64,000 nt of DNA from the NCBI GenBank assembly GCA_021776475.1, contig JAJFFV010000006.1, positions 682,001 through 746,000 on the forward strand. Direction: 5' to 3'. This document shows positions 43,530-52,918 of this stretch, piece by piece. Positions within the stretch are counted from its first letter, which is position 1. Each line of letters begins with the position of its first letter. Both the position numbers and the translations under genes were made by a program. Source of the stretch: Parvularculaceae bacterium (lineage in GTDB: Bacteria; Pseudomonadota; Alphaproteobacteria; Caulobacterales; Parvularculaceae). The notes beneath the pieces were generated by a model. That model was given only the letters and a program-made list of their open reading frames with translations. It had not been told where the DNA came from and did not search any database.

Positions 43530-44690
43530 ATGACCCACTCATCCGCCAGAATTCTGAGCATCCTTTTGCTAACGACAGGGATGTTAGCAGCGTGCGCCGA
43601 TACGACAACGGAACCAGCGGCGCCAGAACTTGCCCCTCTTCCAGTTAAGATTGAGACAATTCCCGCAACAGACGAACTCGGCAGTTTTCAGACGCCGGTT
43701 TCCGGGATCAGTTTGTGGAACCATCCTGCAGTGCCGTTTGAAAGTACGGTTATTGCCGCAAACGGCGAGGCTGGGCTGATCATGATAAATTTTGAGCGCG
43801 AAGCCGTAGCGACACTGCAGGGCTCTTTTAATTATGGTGTCACCTTGTCCTACATCTCGACAGCTGACGGCAAAAAAACCATCATTGCCGCGCGAGATGA
43901 TGCAGAAGATCGCATCCGGCTCATTACAACCACACTCGCCCCTCTTGAAATGACAGACTGGTGGGTCAGCGGAGACACTTCATTTCTAGAACGGAATACC
44001 GCTGCAGCCTGCATCGTCAAGTCAGAATCCGAGCAGCACGTCATTGTTATGACGCTGACCAAAACCAACCAGCTAAGCCACGCATCTGTAAGCGAAAACG
44101 GCACAGGCGCTCTGGTGATTTCTGATGTGGAAAACACCCCGATTGCAGACATTGTTGGCTGCGTAAGCGATGATCGAGATGGCACGGCCTTTTTGCTTTC
44201 CGAAGATGGTCAAATTTTTGCGGCAGATATGTTTTCCGAACAGGCAACGACGAACCTAAAACCTTTGGTTAAGTTACCCGCTGGCGATGTGGTTGAATTG
44301 GCAGTGAACCTGCAAGGTGACGGTAACGGTCAACTTCTTGCAATGGTCTCTTCAGGCAGCTATGTCATCTACGTTTATGATCTGAAGACGGCAGAATCGC
44401 TCGGCGCGTTCACGCTGGGAGAATTCTCCGGGATTAATTCGGTTGACACGATCAGTGCGTTTACGGTCGATGGCAGTAATTTCGGTGGGCTTTATCGCGA
44501 CGGCGCTATCGCAATTGTTGAGGGCGAGGAAAGCTATGCCTTAAAGCTCGCACCGTGGACCGCCGTCACAAATATCCTGGAACTACCCGAGGCTGAAACA
44601 CTCGACAGACGGTTTATTGGGGAAATCGAGAGGCCTGATAACGAGGGCCTGATTATCGATCTTCCTGATCTAGGCCTGGGCGACCAATAA
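43530..44690 (+). CDS. Lipoprotein with beta-propeller-like repeats, unknown
   Basis: This 386-residue protein starts at ATG 43530 (GGGAG upstream) and has a lipoprotein signal peptide (L-A-A-C-A near residue 22). The mature part is rich in short beta strands; near residue 65 the W-N-H-P-A-V-P-F-E-S-T-V-I-A-A-N-G-E-A-G-L pattern resembles the first blade of beta-propeller phytases, but the calcium-binding acidic residues are not obvious. I call it an unassigned extracytoplasmic lipoprotein. Its 3' end overlaps that of ctaA by 21 bases in the convergent direction. Confidence 0.7.
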   Translation: MTHSSARILSILLLTTGMLAACADTTTEPAAPELAPLPVKIETIPATDELGSFQTPVSGISLWNHPAVPFESTVIAANGEAGLIMINFEREAVATLQGSFNYGVTLSYISTADGKKTIIAARDDAEDRIRLITTTLAPLEMTDWWVSGDTSFLERNTAAACIVKSESEQHVIVMTLTKTNQLSHASVSENGTGALVISDVENTPIADIVGCVSDDRDGTAFLLSEDGQIFAADMFSEQATTNLKPLVKLPAGDVVELAVNLQGDGNGQLLAMVSSGSYVIYVYDLKTAESLGAFTLGEFSGINSVDTISAFTVDGSNFGGLYRDGAIAIVEGEESYALKLAPWTAVTNILELPEAETLDRRFIGEIERPDNEGLIIDLPDLGLGDQ

Positions 44691-45743
44691 ATGGTGATGA
44701 TTGTAGATTACCGACATCAGGACCAAGAGGGCGCCCAGTTGATGTGCCAGACCTAGGCTAATTGGTACAGCCAATACAAGCGTCCAGATGCCGAGGGTTG
44801 CTTGAAGAAATACGGCGGCAACAACGAGCAAGGCTCGCCGGCCATAGCTCGCCCCGGCCTGGCGCAAGTAAAGCCAGAACACAACAGCCCCTGCTGTCAC
44901 CAAATACGCTCCAAACCGATGGTTAAACTGGACGGCCGCCATGGTTTCAAAGGCATGGAGAAAATCAGCCTCGCCTAGGAAATAGCCTTCCGGGAAAAAT
45001 CGCCCATCCATGAGCGGCCATGTTGTATACGTTTTTCCAGCTCTCAGACCGGCGACGAAGGCACCGAGGATAATCTGTGCGAAAACTGCAGCGAGGAGGA
45101 TTAGGGAAGCGAGCCGACAGGTCTTCGGCGACACTTTCTCCGGCGTTTGCTTGTCGGTGGGCTGGCCAAAGCGCAACGCCATCCAAAACATGATTGCGAA
45201 CAGGAGGACGGCGAGACCGAGATGCGCCGCCAACCGGTATTGGCTGACATCCACCCTGTCAACCAGACCGCTGGAGACCATGTACCAGCCAAGAGTACCC
45301 TGTGCGCAAATAAGGAGGAACACACCCGCCAGTTTTAGTTTCAAGCGAGCACTATTCGCAGCGCCGCTGATCACAAACCAAAACGCCGGGAGCAAGAAAG
45401 CAAGGCCGATGAAACGACCAAGATTACGATGACCCCATTCCCACCAATATATCGTCTTGAATTCGGCAAGGCTCATCCCTCGGTTGACGCGCTCGTATTC
45501 CGGAATCTGTTTATATTTCTCAAATTCTGAAATCCAGTCCTTGTCACCCATCGGCGGCAAAGACCCAATGATTAGATCCCACTGAGTGATAGATAAGCCG
45601 GAATCGGTCAGCCGGGTCGCCCCGCCGACCGTAACCATCAACGCCACCAAGCCGCACATGACAAAAAGCCAGACCGCGATCTGCCGCGCTGCGCGCGCAT
45701 CGCGCGCGCCTGAATACGGCATCAAATCGGCGGCAGTGACCAC
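44670..45743 (-). CDS. ctaA: Heme A synthase (CtaA/COX15 type)
   Basis: This 357-residue membrane protein has eight predicted helices and the conserved G-G-A-T-R-L-T-D-S-G-L-S-I-T-Q-W, E-x-x-x-I-Y-W-W-E-W-G-H-R-N-L-G-R-F-I-G-L, and later N-H-R-F-G-A-Y and G-L-A-H-Q-L-G-A motifs with haem-ligating histidines. It oxidises haem O to haem A for cytochrome c oxidase. I chose GTG at 45743 (AAGAGG seven bases upstream); an ATG at 45818 would add 25 residues of non-conserved sequence and overlap the divergent gene region. No cox genes are nearby. Confidence 0.93.
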   Translation of the reverse strand: MVTAADLMPYSGARDARAARQIAVWLFVMCGLVALMVTVGGATRLTDSGLSITQWDLIIGSLPPMGDKDWISEFEKYKQIPEYERVNRGMSLAEFKTIYWWEWGHRNLGRFIGLAFLLPAFWFVISGAANSARLKLKLAGVFLLICAQGTLGWYMVSSGLVDRVDVSQYRLAAHLGLAVLLFAIMFWMALRFGQPTDKQTPEKVSPKTCRLASLILLAAVFAQIILGAFVAGLRAGKTYTTWPLMDGRFFPEGYFLGEADFLHAFETMAAVQFNHRFGAYLVTAGAVVFWLYLRQAGASYGRRALLVVAAVFLQATLGIWTLVLAVPISLGLAHQLGALLVLMSVIYNHHHLLVAQA

Positions 45744-45836
45744 AATAAAACCTCTTTTTAAATGGACAATGCTGTATACATAAACAGCCAGCGAAGCACC
45801 ACAAGTCTGTCGTCGCATAGCCGTCGGAGAGCAACC

Positions 45837-46058
45837 ATGAACCTCAAACCACGCATAAAAAAACTGATTGGGCTCATCGCTTTTTTACCGGCGTTCATAC
45901 TTTACATCGGCCTGATCGTGACCGTGGCAGATTATTTACCGCAGCACTGGGCGGTCATGGGTTTGTATTTCGTCGTCGCGGGTACGGTTTGGGCGTTTCC
46001 CCTAAAACCCTTGATGTTGTGGATGAATACGCCAGCCCGTCCGATTGATGATCATTAG
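45837..46058 (+). CDS. DUF2842 small membrane protein
   Basis: This 73-residue protein has two transmembrane helices (residues 9-32 and 39-58) with the DUF2842 pattern A-D-Y-L-P-Q-H-W-A, a G-T-V-W-A-F-P-L-K-P turn and a final short tail. The family is limited to alphaproteobacteria and has no known function. The ATG at 45837 follows GGAGAG. An in-frame upstream start is less likely. It is divergent from ctaA and converges on a tRNA gene. Confidence 0.85.
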   Translation: MNLKPRIKKLIGLIAFLPAFILYIGLIVTVADYLPQHWAVMGLYFVVAGTVWAFPLKPLMLWMNTPARPIDDH

Positions 46059-46069
46059 ACTGATTAAAA

Positions 46070-46146
46070 TGGTCGGAACGGCGGGATTCGAACCCACGAC
46101 CCCTACACCCCCAGTGTAGTGCGCTACCAGACTGCGCTACGTTCCG
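46070..46146 (-). tRNA. tRNA-Pro (GGG)
   Basis: On the minus strand the gene starts CGGAACG at 46146, has the anticodon loop C-T-G-G-G-G-G (GGG) and ends with CGTTCCG, A and an encoded CCA at 46070-46072. Length is 77 bases. With tRNA-Pro (UGG) at 32327 it covers the CCC/CCU and CCA/CCG codons. Confidence 0.95.
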
Positions 46147-46219
46147 ACATCTTGTAATCAGGCGTAAGATGCAACTATAGGCAGTCGCAAATGCTCGCGC
46201 AATATTTTCATCGTCTCGG

Positions 46220-46702
46220 TCAATCTTCGTCCATCGCAGCGATTGTATCGACGGCAAGGATCGCTTCATCGAGACTGTCCTGAACAGACTCAAGTTTCGC
46301 CAGCAACTGTTTCAGCTCATCTTTCAAATCGGCAGTGATGGCCTCTTGGCCGACGGCCGACCCGCGGTCACCTAGGACAACGTCATCCTCACCGGCGTTA
46401 AGCCTTGCTTCAAGCGGTTCGCCGGAAAGCGCCCGGCGCCCGATTTCCGCAACATACTGGGCGCCGTTTTCCTTGAATATTTTTTGCACACCTTTGGTGG
46501 TGTACCGCTCATCGTAAAGCAGCGTGCGAACGCCATTTAAAAGCTCAATGTCATAAGTTCGATAATATCTTCGGCCACCGGCACGCCGCATCGGGCGGAT
46601 GTGGCCAAACACCTCTTCCCAATGCCGCAGAACATGCTGCGGCAGATCTAGCTGATCTGCCGCCTCACTTATGGTCCTGAATGCATCGGGAGACTTTATC
46701 AC
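46220..46702 (-). CDS. MerR-family regulator
   Basis: This 160-residue protein has the MerR winged helix-turn-helix at residues 8-75 (F-R-T-I-S-E-A-A-D-Q-L-D-L-P-Q-H-V-L-R-H-W-E and R-R-Y-Y-R-T-Y-D-I-E-L-L) and a C-terminal helical tail (LKQLLAKLESVQDSLDEAILAVDTI) for dimerisation. No cysteine or other effector pocket is visible. It follows ihfA after 12 bases, a very common alphaproteobacterial arrangement whose regulatory target is not established. The start is GTG at 46702 after AGGA. Confidence 0.88.
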   Translation of the reverse strand: MIKSPDAFRTISEAADQLDLPQHVLRHWEEVFGHIRPMRRAGGRRYYRTYDIELLNGVRTLLYDERYTTKGVQKIFKENGAQYVAEIGRRALSGEPLEARLNAGEDDVVLGDRGSAVGQEAITADLKDELKQLLAKLESVQDSLDEAILAVDTIAAMDED

Positions 46703-46714
46703 GCGTTTGTCCTG

Positions 46715-47038
46715 TTATTTCTTGCTCTCATGCTGTTCGCGCATGGCTTTGTTGATATGATCTTTGAGGACATGGGACGGGCGGAAGGTCAGCACACGGC
46801 GCGGCTTGATCGGGACCTCTTCGCCAGTCTTGGGATTGCGTCCAACACGCTCATTTTTGGATCGAACCGAGAAGGTGCCAAATGAAGAAAGTTTTACGGT
46901 CTCCCCTTCTTCCAGCTTGTCGGCAATAGTTTCCAGAATGTTCTCAACCAGTTCGGAAGATTCGTTCCGCGACAATCCGACATTGCGATAAACGGCTTCT
47001 GTCAGATTAGCCCGTGTTAGAGTATTTCCTGCCATCAT
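46715..47038 (-). CDS. ihfA: Integration host factor subunit alpha
   Basis: This 107-residue protein has the DNA-bending HU/IHF fold with [26 protein letters not shown] (the arm with the intercalating Pro) and [11 protein letters not shown]. It binds DNA with IhfB, whose gene is not in this window. Two adjacent ATGs (47038 and 47035) could start it; the first follows AGGGGTGA. A 7-10-7 inverted repeat (47062-47068/47079-47085) lies just upstream. Confidence 0.95.
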   Translation of the reverse strand: MMAGNTLTRANLTEAVYRNVGLSRNESSELVENILETIADKLEEGETVKLSSFGTFSVRSKNERVGRNPKTGEEVPIKPRRVLTFRPSHVLKDHINKAMREQHESKK

Positions 47039-47158
47039 TTCACCCCTGTAAGACCAAGACTGCTTCGCAAGATAACCAGCGAAGCTGCAGTAGGTCAACA
47101 AACTATATAAGATAAGCCTTTGAAATACGGCGATTTTATGGAGTTTGGTGAAAAGCAG

Positions 47159-48130
47159 CTAATACCGTAGCAGCGCAGCGCCCCAAGTGAGGCCGCCACC
47201 CATTCCCTCAAGCATAACGAGGTCACCGCGTTTGATCCGACCGTCTGTGACAGCTTCGTCGAACGCCAGAGGGATGGATGCCGCCGAAGTGTTGCCATGA
47301 TGTGCTATGGTAGAGATGACTTGTTCATTCGATATGTTGAGTTTCCTGACTACCCCATCAATGATCCGTTGGTTGGCCTGGTGCGGCACGAAAACATCAA
47401 TTTCGCTCGGGTTTATATCCGCGACCTTGGCGGCTTCAATCATTGCCGACGATATTCGGTTCACGGCTTCCCGGAAGACTTTGTTGCCCTGCATCCGCAA
47501 ATGTCCGGCGGTCTGGGTCATTGAAACACCGCCGTCAACGTAGAGGAGGTCGACCATGCTTCCATCACACCGCAGGTGACTGGAGAGGATGCCCCGACCG
47601 CCAGCTTCTTCTTCGGGCACCGCTGACATGACAAAGGCCCCTGCGCCGTCGCCAAAAAGGACACAAGTTGTGCGATCTTTCCAATCGAGGATCCGGGAAA
47701 ACGTCTCCGCACCGATAACTAATGCCCGTTTGTGTTGGCCAGTGATGAGAAATTTTTCTGCCGTAGAGACGGCATAAACAAATCCGGTGCAGACGGCTTG
47801 CAAATCGAACGCAGCGCCCTGTTTGATACCCAGTTTGGCTTGTGTAATTGCAGCGGTTGCTGGGAATGTCAAATCAGGGGTGGCGGTCGCGACTACAACC
47901 AGATCGATATCTGCTGCCGTGACCCCGGCGTGCTCCATCGCTTTTCTACCGGCTTCAACCGCGAGGTCTGATGTGTATTCTCCGTCGGCAGCCTGGTGAC
48001 GCTGTCGTATCCCAGTGCGTTCGGTTATCCACTCATCTGAAGTATCGACAAACTTGGCCAGATCGGCATTCGTCAGGACTTTTTCCGGCAAATAGCTGCC
48101 TACACCGTCTACTACTGCACTCAAACTCAT
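47159..48130 (-). CDS. fabH: 3-oxoacyl-ACP synthase III (FabH)
   Basis: This 323-residue thiolase-fold enzyme starts fatty acid synthesis by condensing acetyl-CoA with malonyl-ACP. The active-site Cys lies in [10 protein letters not shown] (about residue 113); the His in P-H-Q-A-N-Q-R-I and Asn in H-H-G-N-T-S-A-A-S are present. The ATG overlaps the plsX stop (TAATG). It belongs to the plsX-fabH-ihfA-merR operon. Confidence 0.96.
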   Translation of the reverse strand: MSLSAVVDGVGSYLPEKVLTNADLAKFVDTSDEWITERTGIRQRHQAADGEYTSDLAVEAGRKAMEHAGVTAADIDLVVVATATPDLTFPATAAITQAKLGIKQGAAFDLQAVCTGFVYAVSTAEKFLITGQHKRALVIGAETFSRILDWKDRTTCVLFGDGAGAFVMSAVPEEEAGGRGILSSHLRCDGSMVDLLYVDGGVSMTQTAGHLRMQGNKVFREAVNRISSAMIEAAKVADINPSEIDVFVPHQANQRIIDGVVRKLNISNEQVISTIAHHGNTSAASIPLAFDEAVTDGRIKRGDLVMLEGMGGGLTWGAALLRY

Positions 48131-49230
48131 TACGCTGTAGCCTTTTCCTGGTTTTGGATTTCGGATTCCGGTGCCGGCTGGGCTGCTGCTGCTTGTTCAG
48201 CCCGCCTCGCGACTTTGGCAATTGTTGACTTGATTTCTTCCTGGAACGGCTGCTCTGCGAGGCTCTGTGCGATGAGAATCGCAGATGCAACGCCGGCCGC
48301 GTCAGCGCCGCCGTGGCTTTTGAGGACAAGGCCGTTAAGACCTAACAGAGGTGCGCCATTCGCGGTGGACGGATCCATCCGTGATTTAAGGCTCTTCAGT
48401 GAGCCCATCATTAGCGCCGCGCCGAGTTTCGACATGATAGAACCAGTTAGTGCTTCCTTGACCCAGCCGCCGATCATCCGTGCCGTGCCCTCAGCGGATT
48501 TGAGGGCAATGTTACCTGTGAACCCGTCCGTCACAACAACGTCGACTGTGCCTTTGGCCAAGTCATCTCCCTCGACAAAGCCGTGAAACGCCATCTCCGG
48601 GTCTGATTCTTTCAAAGTAGTCGCGGCCATCCGGATCAGTTCATGGCCTTTGAGTTCCTCTGCACCAACATTCAAGAGGCCGACCTTTGGCTTTTCCTTG
48701 CCGGTCAAGGCGCGGTAGTAGGCTTCACCCATAATTGCAAACTGCACCAGTTGCTCAGCGGTTGCCTCAACATTGGCACCAACATCCAGAACAACGCCCT
48801 TGCCGCCTTTGATATTGGGCCACAACGCAGTAATGGCTGGCCGATCAACTCCTTCCAGCTTGCGCAATTGCAAAATGGATACGGCCATGAGAGCCCCAGT
48901 GTTGCCAGAAGAAACGGCCGCTACAACGTCACCTTTTTTGACGGCTTCAATCGCTGCCCACATCGACGTTTTGCGGCCTCGCCGCATCACCTGCGACGGC
49001 TTGTCTTGCATCGATACGACTTGTTCCGCATGCCGAACAGTGACTTGTCCTCCGTCCAAGATTACGCCAGCCGTGGCCGCAGCTTCGCGGATCTGTACTT
49101 CGTCCCCAGTCAGCAAGAGCTTGGCTTTCAGGCCTTTGTCCATGGCGGCCTTACAGCCATTAAGGATCGTGATGATCCCGCCATCCGCCCCCATTGCATC
49201 AACCGCTATGGATATTTGTGAATTTGACAT
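48130..49230 (-). CDS. plsX: Phosphate acyltransferase PlsX
   Basis: This protein of about 366 residues makes acyl-phosphate from acyl-ACP, the first step of phospholipid synthesis by the PlsX-PlsY route. Motifs include [11 protein letters not shown] (normally AVDAMGGD), [18 protein letters not shown] and L-L-G-L-N-G. The C-terminus carries an extra low-complexity tail (residues 340-366). Start: ATG 49230 chosen, although AGAGGGC lies only 2 bases before it; an ATG at 49248 is an alternative. Confidence 0.95.
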   Translation of the reverse strand: MSNSQISIAVDAMGADGGIITILNGCKAAMDKGLKAKLLLTGDEVQIREAAATAGVILDGGQVTVRHAEQVVSMQDKPSQVMRRGRKTSMWAAIEAVKKGDVVAAVSSGNTGALMAVSILQLRKLEGVDRPAITALWPNIKGGKGVVLDVGANVEATAEQLVQFAIMGEAYYRALTGKEKPKVGLLNVGAEELKGHELIRMAATTLKESDPEMAFHGFVEGDDLAKGTVDVVVTDGFTGNIALKSAEGTARMIGGWVKEALTGSIMSKLGAALMMGSLKSLKSRMDPSTANGAPLLGLNGLVLKSHGGADAAGVASAILIAQSLAEQPFQEEIKSTIAKVARRAEQAAAAQPAPESEIQNQEKATA

Positions 49231-49316
49231 GCCCTCTGTCGCTTTCATCTTGTGGCCGCACGATACAGCGTCCGCCATTCGTTGCAATGATCAAGTTAGC
49301 CCGATCATAACACGTG

Positions 49317-49750
49317 TCAGTCCTGGTCAGGTGCAGATAAGCGCTCCAATGACGCGAATGGAGAGATTTCAGGTTGCGCTGCAACATCCTCCAATGGCTC
49401 ACTGTCCAGCTTTCGCGGGTATGGTGCCATATCAAGCGACAGCTGTTGGATCGCGATTTCTGTCAAATCAAGCAGGGTTTCATAAAGCGGTTCTGGTGCG
49501 TCGCCGCCGAGGTAGAGGTCCTCTTCCTGAACGCCACCTTCAACAGGCTCTGTGGGCAGAAAATCTATCTGAAAGGTTTCTGAAACTATTTCGGCCATTT
49601 CTTCGAGATGTTTACAGCAGGTATTTTCAGGCGATCCGCGACCATTTTCAATTGTTCACGGTCAAATTCCATCGTTCTGTCGAGCCCGGAATCGCTGACG
49701 TCGGCGACCTGAATGATGTTGGCTTTTCCGATCCGACCGGCATCAGTCAT
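49317..49750 (-). pseudogene. YceD/DUF177 protein, central block deleted and frameshifted
   Basis: The ATG at 49750 overlaps the tail of the chaperone gene and opens a frame reading IIQVADVSDSGL and MVADRLKI, the N-terminal part of DUF177, before a stop near 49580. In another frame the C-terminal part continues (T-C-C-K-H-L-E-E-M, V-S-E-T-F-Q-I-D-F-L-P, Q-L-S-L-D-M-A-P-Y-P-R). The central beta region of about 35-40 residues expected between them is missing; the join lies near 49618-49630. DUF177 proteins take part in 23S rRNA maturation and L32 production. Its usual place before plsX is kept. Loss through a real deletion or an assembly gap are both possible. Confidence 0.75.
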
Positions 49751-50315
49751 GTTGACCTCTGATTATGGCCGCTTCGCTCCGTGGGGAAACCTTGGGGAAA
49801 CTGACAATCCCTGCTGTCAGCCGACCAATTGGCTGGTTTTGCAGGGCGGCGATCACAGAAAAAGCGTATTCCGTCAGTTTCGGCGCGTGTAATTGCGCCA
49901 ATTTTTCATCATCATAAATATTACGAGCCAACGCATCGAGAAATTTTGCCTTTTCGGGGAATTCAAGAGCTTTATTATAGGCGCCGACCCGACCATAAAA
50001 GGCCTCAGCCAGGCCCCGGACCTTTTTGCCGACCGACAGATCACCGACCCCCATTTCACGCAAAGAATGGTCCATATTTTGAAACATCACGTCGAACAGC
50101 TTTTGGGCAAATCGTGCGGTTATCTCGGGTTCATCCTTGAGCCGCCGCAAAACCATAAAAGTGTGCAACGTGATCATGTCAAATCGGCCTTCAGGTGTAT
50201 CTGGAACCGCCAGATCAGCATAGAATATAGGATGTCGGGACTGGACAATGATATCACCGTATAGCTCTAATGCGGCCTCATGCTCTTGATCTTTCCGGAA
50301 TAGCCGGGGAAACAT
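49743..50315 (-). CDS. Ubiquinol-cytochrome c chaperone (CBP3/UQCC1 type)
   Basis: This 190-residue protein has the CBP3-like pattern: L-Y-G-D-I-I-V-Q-S-R-H-P-I-F-Y, G-R-F-D-M-I-T-L-H-T-F-M-V-L-R-R-L and F-D-V-M-F-Q-N-M-D-H-S-L-R-E-M-G-V-G-D. The mitochondrial relative helps assemble cytochrome b of the bc1 complex. ATG 50315 follows AAGGAG. Its stop overlaps the start of the yceD remnant by 8 bases. It is divergent from bamE, the usual order in alphaproteobacteria. Confidence 0.9.
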   Translation of the reverse strand: MFPRLFRKDQEHEAALELYGDIIVQSRHPIFYADLAVPDTPEGRFDMITLHTFMVLRRLKDEPEITARFAQKLFDVMFQNMDHSLREMGVGDLSVGKKVRGLAEAFYGRVGAYNKALEFPEKAKFLDALARNIYDDEKLAQLHAPKLTEYAFSVIAALQNQPIGRLTAGIVSFPKVSPRSEAAIIRGQHD

Positions 50316-50440
50316 CGGGTGGTGCTCCTTGAACGAAAATGGAAGACTTGTAACTATCTGGTGGACTAACTGGCTTGGCAAAGCTACCGCAGTTATTCTA
50401 CATACCTGTAATCACAGGATTCTTTTAAGTAGGTGTGTTT

Positions 50441-50899
50441 ATGTTCCGTTATATTGCTCTTCTGGCCGCTTTAGCCACTCTGACGGCCTGTGTTTCTACG
50501 AGGACGCGGAATGGATATATTATGGAACGCGGTGAAAGTGAACTGGCGGCTGAGGTCGGTGTCGATACTAAAGATAGTGTTCTCGCCCGGTATGGAGAAC
50601 CGTCGATCATCCCGTCCCTCAACGCCAACTCTTGGTACTATATCTCAACCACCTCCAATGCGCGGGCTTTTTATTCGACCGAAACCAAATCCAGGCAGGT
50701 AGTCGCGTTCAACTTTGACCGTAGTGGAAAGGTGACAGAGGTTGTCGAATATGACCTAACAGACGGCATGTCTCTCAGTCTGGTGGATCGCGAAACACCG
50801 ACCCGCGGCAAGGAGCTGTCAATTCTCGAACAGTTGATCGGCAATGTTGGGCAGCTCCCGGGAACCGAAGAAGGCACAGGCCCTGGCGGCGGCCCTTAA
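50441..50899 (+). CDS. bamE: Outer membrane assembly lipoprotein BamE (SmpA/OmlA)
   Basis: This 152-residue lipoprotein has the lipobox L-T-A-C at residues 14-17 and the BamE fold: V-L-A-R-Y-G-E-P-S, W-Y-Y-I-S and V-V-A-F-N-F-D-R-S-G-K-V-T. BamE belongs to the BAM complex that inserts beta-barrel proteins in the outer membrane. The C-terminus ends in a Gly/Pro-rich tail. The ATG at 50441 is preferred over the GTG at 50435. Its stop overlaps that of thiL on the opposite strand. Confidence 0.9.
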   Translation: MFRYIALLAALATLTACVSTRTRNGYIMERGESELAAEVGVDTKDSVLARYGEPSIIPSLNANSWYYISTTSNARAFYSTETKSRQVVAFNFDRSGKVTEVVEYDLTDGMSLSLVDRETPTRGKELSILEQLIGNVGQLPGTEEGTGPGGGP

Positions 50900-51906
50900 T
50901 TCTGGCTGAAATGATTGAAGCCATGTGTTGGCGCGACGATGATCGCGCCATTTTTACTCAGTAGGGTGACTTTCGGGTACCCTTCTGGCGCAACACACCG
51001 TCCTATCGCTGTCACGCTTACGCCAGCCCCTGCTGCCTCAGTCTGGAACAGCTGCGCTCCATCCGCTGGTACGGTGCAGAGAATTTCATAGTCATCACCC
51101 ATCGCTGCCAATGCGGCCAGACCAGGATCATGCTCTTTCCGTTGCTTAAGCCAGGAATTTGCAGCATCAGAAATCGGTAGTTTCTCCGCAGATAGTTCCA
51201 TCGACACCTCAGACGCTTTGCATAGGTGGTCGGCATCCGCGAGCAAGCCATCTGAAATATCGAGCGCCGCCGACGCGTATGCTGAAACCTTCTCCGCCAA
51301 CGCAATTTTTGGGTCTGGCAGCAAATATCGTCGTTTCAAAAATCTGTTGGCACCGGCAGACAGGCTTAGGTCACCGGATCGGACCATCAGTCCGAGACCT
51401 GCGTCGCCAATCGTACCAGATAAAAAAACAAGATCACCTGTGCTTGCTCCGGATCGCAGCACAGGGCTTCTGTCTGACAAAGGGCGTCCGAATATCGTTA
51501 GTGAAACAACGAGGGGTGATGGTTTTTGGTGGCGTGTTGTATCGCCGCCCAATAACCGCATGCCATACAAGTCCTGATCTTCCTGCAATCCCTTGGCGAA
51601 ACGTTCGATCCATAATTCATCAGTCTTCTGCGTAAAGACAACGCCGAGCATATAATATTCGGGCACGGCTCCTTTTGCGACAATATCCGATATGTTCGTT
51701 CGCAAAACCTTTTTTGCTATCAGCCCAGCTGGATCATCAGCAAAGAAGTGGACACCTTCGACAAGAATATCGTTGCTACAGATCAATTTTGGAGACAACA
51801 AATGCGCGACGTCATCCGTCAAGTCAAAACTGCCGGGGCCAGCCAAAGGCTGAAAGTATTTTTTTATCAGAAGAAACTCGTCAAGATTTTCTTTTTCTGA
51901 CTTCAT
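50896..51906 (-). CDS. thiL: Thiamine-phosphate kinase
   Basis: This 336-residue enzyme phosphorylates thiamine phosphate to thiamine diphosphate with ATP. Motifs present include S-N-D-I-L-V-E-G-V-H-F, N-I-S-D-I-V-A-K-G-A, L-L-G-G-D-T-T and A-L-D-I-S-D-G-L-L-A-D-A-D-H-L. Length is standard. It is the last gene of the glyA-nrdR-nusB-thiL operon and starts 5 bases after nusB. Confidence 0.94.
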   Translation of the reverse strand: MKSEKENLDEFLLIKKYFQPLAGPGSFDLTDDVAHLLSPKLICSNDILVEGVHFFADDPAGLIAKKVLRTNISDIVAKGAVPEYYMLGVVFTQKTDELWIERFAKGLQEDQDLYGMRLLGGDTTRHQKPSPLVVSLTIFGRPLSDRSPVLRSGASTGDLVFLSGTIGDAGLGLMVRSGDLSLSAGANRFLKRRYLLPDPKIALAEKVSAYASAALDISDGLLADADHLCKASEVSMELSAEKLPISDAANSWLKQRKEHDPGLAALAAMGDDYEILCTVPADGAQLFQTEAAGAGVSVTAIGRCVAPEGYPKVTLLSKNGAIIVAPTHGFNHFSQN

Positions 51907-51911
51907 GACTT

Positions 51912-52403
51912 TCAGTCAGATTGTGTTTCATCACCGCGGACTTCGGCAGCTGCGCGGTCCAAAACAGCGTTGATAAAACCAGACTCGTCCGAATCGCCAT
52001 CAAAAAAAGATGAAGCGAGGTCGACATACTGATCAATTACAACCCGATAAGGAATATCCGGGCGTTTGATCAGCTCATAAGTGCTGCACCGCAGTATGGC
52101 GCGCGCGGTGGCATCGAGGCGTTTCAGTGTCCAACCAGCACTTAGCAGGCGATTGACGAGGGGATCGATCTTGTGTTGCAGCTCGACGACACCGCGCACG
52201 AGTTCTTGAAAGTGCGTACCGTCGGCTTCCCGAATAGCTTCCCCTTCAAGTTCCCCACCAAGTCTAAACTCCTCAAATTCGCGCACCACGATTTCGACAC
52301 CGGAAGAAGAATGCTCCATTTGGTATAAGGCCTGAACAGCTGCAAGCCGCGCCATATTGCGGGCATCGACTTGGTTGCTGATCTTGGATACTGGTTGGGC
52401 CAC
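51912..52403 (-). CDS. nusB: Transcription antitermination protein NusB
   Basis: This 163-residue helical protein has the NusB signature: A-R-L-A-A-V-Q-A-L-Y-Q-M-E near the N-terminus, A-I-L-R-C-S-T-Y-E-L and D-E-S-G-F-I-N-A-V-L-D-R-A-A. NusB binds the boxA RNA with S10 in rRNA antitermination. The start is GTG at 52403. It lies 8 bases after nrdR; in many relatives ribD, ribC and ribH stand between these two genes. Confidence 0.94.
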   Translation of the reverse strand: MAQPVSKISNQVDARNMARLAAVQALYQMEHSSSGVEIVVREFEEFRLGGELEGEAIREADGTHFQELVRGVVELQHKIDPLVNRLLSAGWTLKRLDATARAILRCSTYELIKRPDIPYRVVIDQYVDLASSFFDGDSDESGFINAVLDRAAAEVRGDETQSD

Positions 52404-52411
52404 TTTATTGC

Positions 52412-52870
52412 TTACTCCGTACTGCTCGCCATTCGGCTGAGAAATTTTTCAAAGTCCTCAACTCGCGAAAACTTATTATAGACTGATGCATATCTGACAA
52501 AAGCAACCTCATCCAGTTCCTGCAACCCTTGCATAACCATACCCCCGAGAACACTGGACTCAATTTCCGTCTCACCGCGTGCTTCAAGGCGCCGAACGAT
52601 TCCCGACACCATCGTCTCCACCCTGTCCGGATCGATATTTCTTTTTCGCACCGCAATACTGATCGACCGCATCAGCTTATCGCGATCGAAGGGTGCTTTT
52701 TTTCCGGATCGTTTCAGGATCACAAGCTCTCTTAGCTGAACCCGTTCAAAAGTCGTAAACCGCGCGTCACAAGACGAACATAATCGCCGTCGCCGAATCG
52801 CTGCCCCATCCTCGGTTGGTCGCGAATCCTTGACCTGTGTGTCCTCACTTGCACAAAAGGGGCAACGCAT
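52412..52870 (-). CDS. nrdR: Ribonucleotide reductase regulator NrdR
   Basis: This 152-residue repressor has the N-terminal zinc ribbon (M-R-C-P-F-C-A-S and [13 protein letters not shown]) followed by an ATP-cone domain (residues 50-140, [14 protein letters not shown] and [13 protein letters not shown]). NrdR senses nucleotide levels and represses nrd genes. It lies directly after glyA and before nusB. Confidence 0.96.
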   Translation of the reverse strand: MRCPFCASEDTQVKDSRPTEDGAAIRRRRLCSSCDARFTTFERVQLRELVILKRSGKKAPFDRDKLMRSISIAVRKRNIDPDRVETMVSGIVRRLEARGETEIESSVLGGMVMQGLQELDEVAFVRYASVYNKFSRVEDFEKFLSRMASSTE

Positions 52871-52918
52871 GACGCCTCCGGTCTACAATCTCCGAAACGG
52901 CATCCGCCGCCGCCGCCC

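Noticed and set aside
48773-49762. Plus-strand open frame of 329 codons opposite plsX and yceD
   Set aside because: It covers two recognised minus-strand genes and has no family features or ribosome site.
50405-50418. CCTGT-AATC-ACAGG repeat before bamE as an operator
   Set aside because: Arms of only five bases; expected often by chance.
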